64,000 nucleotides of DNA. Origin: Opisthocomus hoazin. Lineage: Eukaryota; Chordata; Aves; Opisthocomiformes; Opisthocomidae. The first letter of the stretch is position 1; every line of letters starts with the position of its first letter. The notes under the pieces are model-generated. The model was not told the origin of the DNA, ran no database searches, and worked only from the letters and a program-made list of their open reading frames with translations. Both the position numbers and the translations under genes were made by a program. Of the stretch, positions 60,399 through 64,000 are shown piece after piece. Location of the stretch: assembly GCF_030867145.1 (NCBI RefSeq), contig NC_134414.1, forward strand, positions 131,824,465 through 131,888,464, in the 5' to 3' direction.

Positions 60399-63300
60399 CC
60401 CAGAACTTTTTAGGGATCTAAAGATACAGAAGAATCGGGGGGGTTAACTATCACCACTTTTAAAAGCAAAATATTGTTTCAGATAATCTGAAGACATTTT
60501 TAAGCTAGAGCAAATACATTTGAAGTTTCATTCCCTTTTATTCATATTCTTTTAAGTCTCTAATAACTAAAAAAGTTCACTTTATAGGCACAGAGATACA
60601 GTAAATATCTCCAAGTATTCAAAACTGTGGTACAGCAGTAAATATTATCAGCATAAACCTTTAAGACCATTTACATATATATATGCACTCATTATTACTT
60701 CCCCCAAGACGAATTACACTTAAACAACAAATGCAAACCCACTTCAAAAGCCTTAGCATTCCTTCTGGTTTAGAAATTCATATTTCCATTCTCACTGTCT
60801 CCTTGAGAGTAACAGAGGAAAAAAAAAAAGGTATAAAAAATACAGCAGGAATCAAAAGCACTCACCACTTGGAGGAAGGAGATGTAGCAAGCTGCAGTCA
60901 GCTCCAAAATGGCCCCTCTAGGGCTGTTGCCATTTGGCTTTACCAATAATGAAGAGAAAGCCACAAAAAAGCATAGTATGGGGGGGAAAAATTCTTGTCA
61001 CAGTCTTGCCAATTTTCAGATATGGTATTTTTAATTAAGAGCTAGATATCCTCAAGAGACTGTATGATTTTTGCATTTAGAAACACAAAAGAAACAAAAA
61101 CAAACAAAAAGAACTCAAATCTTTTAGATTAAAATATATTTATATAGAAATGCAAGCACAAAGTATCAAACAATCCTACTGCCCAGGCTTCTGAATCACT
61201 TTAAGGGCAGGAAGATGGCAATAACCTACCATAGAAAATCAGGTGTGGGAAGGGTTAAGTGAGACCAGGTGTACCTCATTACAAAGGCTTAGGTTTCTAT
61301 CACCACAATATTGTAGGTTTCTTCCTGCATCTTTGTTTTTCATGGGGTGTTTTGGTTACTACGTTCAGTATCAAGAACAATTTTTTAGTGTTTTTCAAAT
61401 GCTGTACAAGTTCCAAGTCATTAAATACTTCTAAAACTAGTTAATAACTAAACAAGCTTCTATAAACTCCTGCAAAAATAGCTGAAAATTATGTTTTAAA
61501 ACAAAAGCGAGTGACGTTAGGCCTAATTCATGCAGGAGTCAGGGCACTTGCACGTAGAGAAATGACTGGCAGATCAGCTAGGAAATTAACTTCCAATGCT
61601 TTGGCTAGTTTGTGGTATCTGCCCATACACAAACACTGTAGTAAGCATAAGATGCTTTCTCTCTCAGCAAAAATACAGAATAACTACCTTCAATTTTATT
61701 TTTGAAAGATATGAGTATATAAGTGTATTTGCATGGGCATTGTGAATAAAAGTCTTAGGTTATCTTACAAAAAGTTGTTCATTTGCCTGTAAGAGAATAA
61801 AATGAGGCCTAGCTGCAACATGCACACTTTTGACTGAAACTGCAATCCTGAAAACCACCACTGAGCTGCTACCTCAGCATGGGAGGACCTAAACTTCATA
61901 GATGTCTTCTAGAACTTTTTCCTGTGATGGGACCACTTGACTCATAGAACATGAAAGACAAACAAGTTTATTAGGAGATTTGTAATGCTTGAAGTTTGAA
62001 TTTGAATGAAAATAAGAACCTATGAAAACAGCCTATGTCTCAAGAAAGGCTGTTCCGAGGTGCTTGTTCCTACTTTGTGACTTTGAGAGAATGTTCCTTT
62101 TACATAACACAAGTAAGGCAATTTTGCGGGAAAATACCAAAAAATAAATCAAAACCTGTCCAAGAAGAGAGGCAAACTTTGAAATCTGAATGAAATAACA
62201 TTTTGTACTGAGCATTTCCCCATCCTTATACTCCTATGCTAAGAATGTGCTTGAATCCTGGAAGTGAGTCACACTTGTATGAACTCTGCATCTCTCACAT
62301 TGAAAACTATGATGGCTTCAGACTTGAAATCTGAAGTCAAGCCCTCTCTTCCACTTAGCATCACTTCTTCCATAATGACTCAACAGCAAAGTTTGTTGCT
62401 TAATGCTGTTCCATAAAACAGTTAATCCAGAACTGACCTTATAAAAACTGATCCCTGTACATCCTACTTCTGGCACAGTTTGATTGGTGAAGAGCTGATC
62501 CCACGCACATATGGGTATTAACGATTTGCTTTGGGTTTCTGTGGAATCACTGCAGACGGGGATTTTTTTTTTTTTTCCATTAGCCAGTCAAGGGAGAGTA
62601 AGGTGAAAAAATCAAATAACTCTCATCCTGATCCCTGCACCAACCTCATTCACACAACAGCTGTGGTCCTAAAACAAGAACTCTTCCAAGTCAGCAGACC
62701 TAGGGCAGGGGCACCCAGTCACTCCTGCCCCATAAATGAACTCATGCATGGAGGACTCACGTCTTTATGCATGAACTCATTCCACTCCATGGGTCAAGTA
62801 TCCAAAGTCCTTTGTGATATAGCTCAGGGCTGAAATAATAGATTTCCCAACATGTTAGGTAGCACTGTGAATAATGGAAGAATTTTTATAAGAATTGTTA
62901 GAAAAGCAACAGGCCCAGACACTCTAACTGTACCCTATTTACTTGAGATTTGACACTTTTCTTTCTCTTTTGCAGTAAATGGTTCTTTCCTTTTAAAATT
63001 TTTCAGGCATCATTCTGGCAAAAGCAGAGATATTCCTTTACCTATCATAGCTTCTACTGTTTTTTTAACTCAAGACTGTTTTTCTGTTGGCTAATTGCCA
63101 TAATTCATGACCATTTGCCACAATCTTGGTAACAGTGATAATAAAACTGATCGCGTTTTTTAAATTCAGAATTACGTTTACAGAGTTCCTTAACAATCTT
63201 TTATTTAGGTTGGTTTCAGATCTCAAATTGTAATTTATTTTTCATTTGAACAATCAGTGATAATTTATAAAACTGATTTCCATTTTTGTTCTTGCAGTCA

Positions 63301-64000
63301 GTCATTCACAGTTTGTGGGCACATATTTAGCTGCATATAATTCCACACGTATCAGATGACTGGCATACACATTCAAAGGAGAGAGTGACTTTGGATATTT
63401 GGCTTTCCCAGTGCCCCGCTGGAGACAGCGCAGCAAGGCCAATCTTCACCAAGTGCTGACCACCCATTGCTGAGAACAAGATTACCTCAAAGTGTCTCAA
63501 ATTGAGGATTAGACACTTTTCAAAATTTAGGCATGTGGTCATCATCTGTATCAGGTACAATACTAGAGTTAGCGTTAAAAAAAAACAGTAAGGAAGGCAT
63601 GACATAAATTTTCACTGCTTTAAAAAAACAGGTTGCAATTTTCTGTATGTGACAGCATGGTTGATTGCTCTGGAAGTTACAGCACTGTAGAGCCACTAAC
63701 AAAATAAAAGACGTACATCTTAATCAGACAAAAGCCTTTTTTTTCCTGCTGATTTAAGCTGGAGAAAGAGGACTAGAAGAAATCTATAACATATGAGCAA
63801 ATTATCTCTAAATGGAGTGTTTAAAAATGTTTCCATCAGGCATAAGCAGATGGGTCTTTAAATGAAAGCCAAGTATTAAAATGGCATCTATTTTAAGTCT
63901 TGCATTCCAAGAGAGAGAATACAAGCCAGAGAAGTTAGTCTGTGTTGACATGTAAAGTACATCACTCCCATCAGAAGGGCTGATGAGGATCTAAATGACC

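Larger units (their letters stand above)
55416..64000. other. Non-coding stretch, no gene seen
   Basis: AT-rich sequence with homopolymers (14 T at 62563-62576). Donor-like CTACCCTG|GTAAGT on the minus strand (58297) follows a short hydrophobic frame but lacks a good acceptor. 63480-63540 ('AAAGTGTCTCAAATTGAGG', 'ACACTTTTCAAAATTTAGGC') resembles an old dispersed repeat. Acceptor-like sites at 62975, 63006 and 63299 have no matching exons. Confidence 0.5.

Noticed and set aside
63327..63605. 92-codon minus-strand frame
   Set aside because: It overlaps sequence resembling an old dispersed repeat (63480-63540), is of chance length and has no supporting signals.

Overview
This window looks like bird nuclear DNA. 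The reason is five CR1 LINE retrotransposon copies that carry the avian CR1 3' end (short ATTCTGTG repeats next to the 'TTGGAAGGGACC' block), set in AT-rich sequence that is otherwise gene-poor. There are no bacterial-style operons, rRNA or tRNA genes, or CRISPR arrays. The species cannot be told from the sequence.

Layout. 1-4 kb holds a degenerate CR1 (minus strand, 928-2850) and two possible last exons of a plus-strand gene that would enter from the left edge (187-385 and 3668-3757, the second with an AATAAA signal at 3886). 4-22.7 kb is mostly unremarkable non-coding DNA. It contains a young CR1 3' end (8280-8950), an ancient CR1 (12.2-12.5 kb), an older CR1 (18.4-19.0 kb) and a weak pair of minus-strand exon candidates near 14 kb. 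22.7-40.6 kb holds the best gene candidate: a TATA-box promoter and first exon (about 22.8-22.9 kb), a small exon with an ATG (27.45 kb) and a third exon (40.49-40.62 kb). Joined at consensus splice sites, these give one short reading frame of 53 codons. The only strong CpG island of the window (31.18-31.44 kb) lies in the second intron of this unit. It has GC boxes and a perfect inverted pair of MYB-type sites, and is probably a separate or alternative promoter. 32.5-38.1 kb is dense in old repeats: an apparently interrupted MIR, more MIR-like sequence, an 18-G run, and two CR1 copies in opposite orientation that share diagnostic indels. 40.6-64 kb shows mostly non-coding sequence with MIR and ancient-CR1 remnants and no convincing gene.

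Apart from the CR1 frames, the open reading frames here are about as long as chance allows in AT-rich DNA, so ORF length alone was not taken as evidence of a gene. Gene calls rest on splice signals, promoter or poly(A) signals and frame agreement, and all are moderate to low confidence. No new multi-gene system was found. The points most worth checking are the short spliced gene with its CpG-island neighbour, and the inverted CR1 pair.
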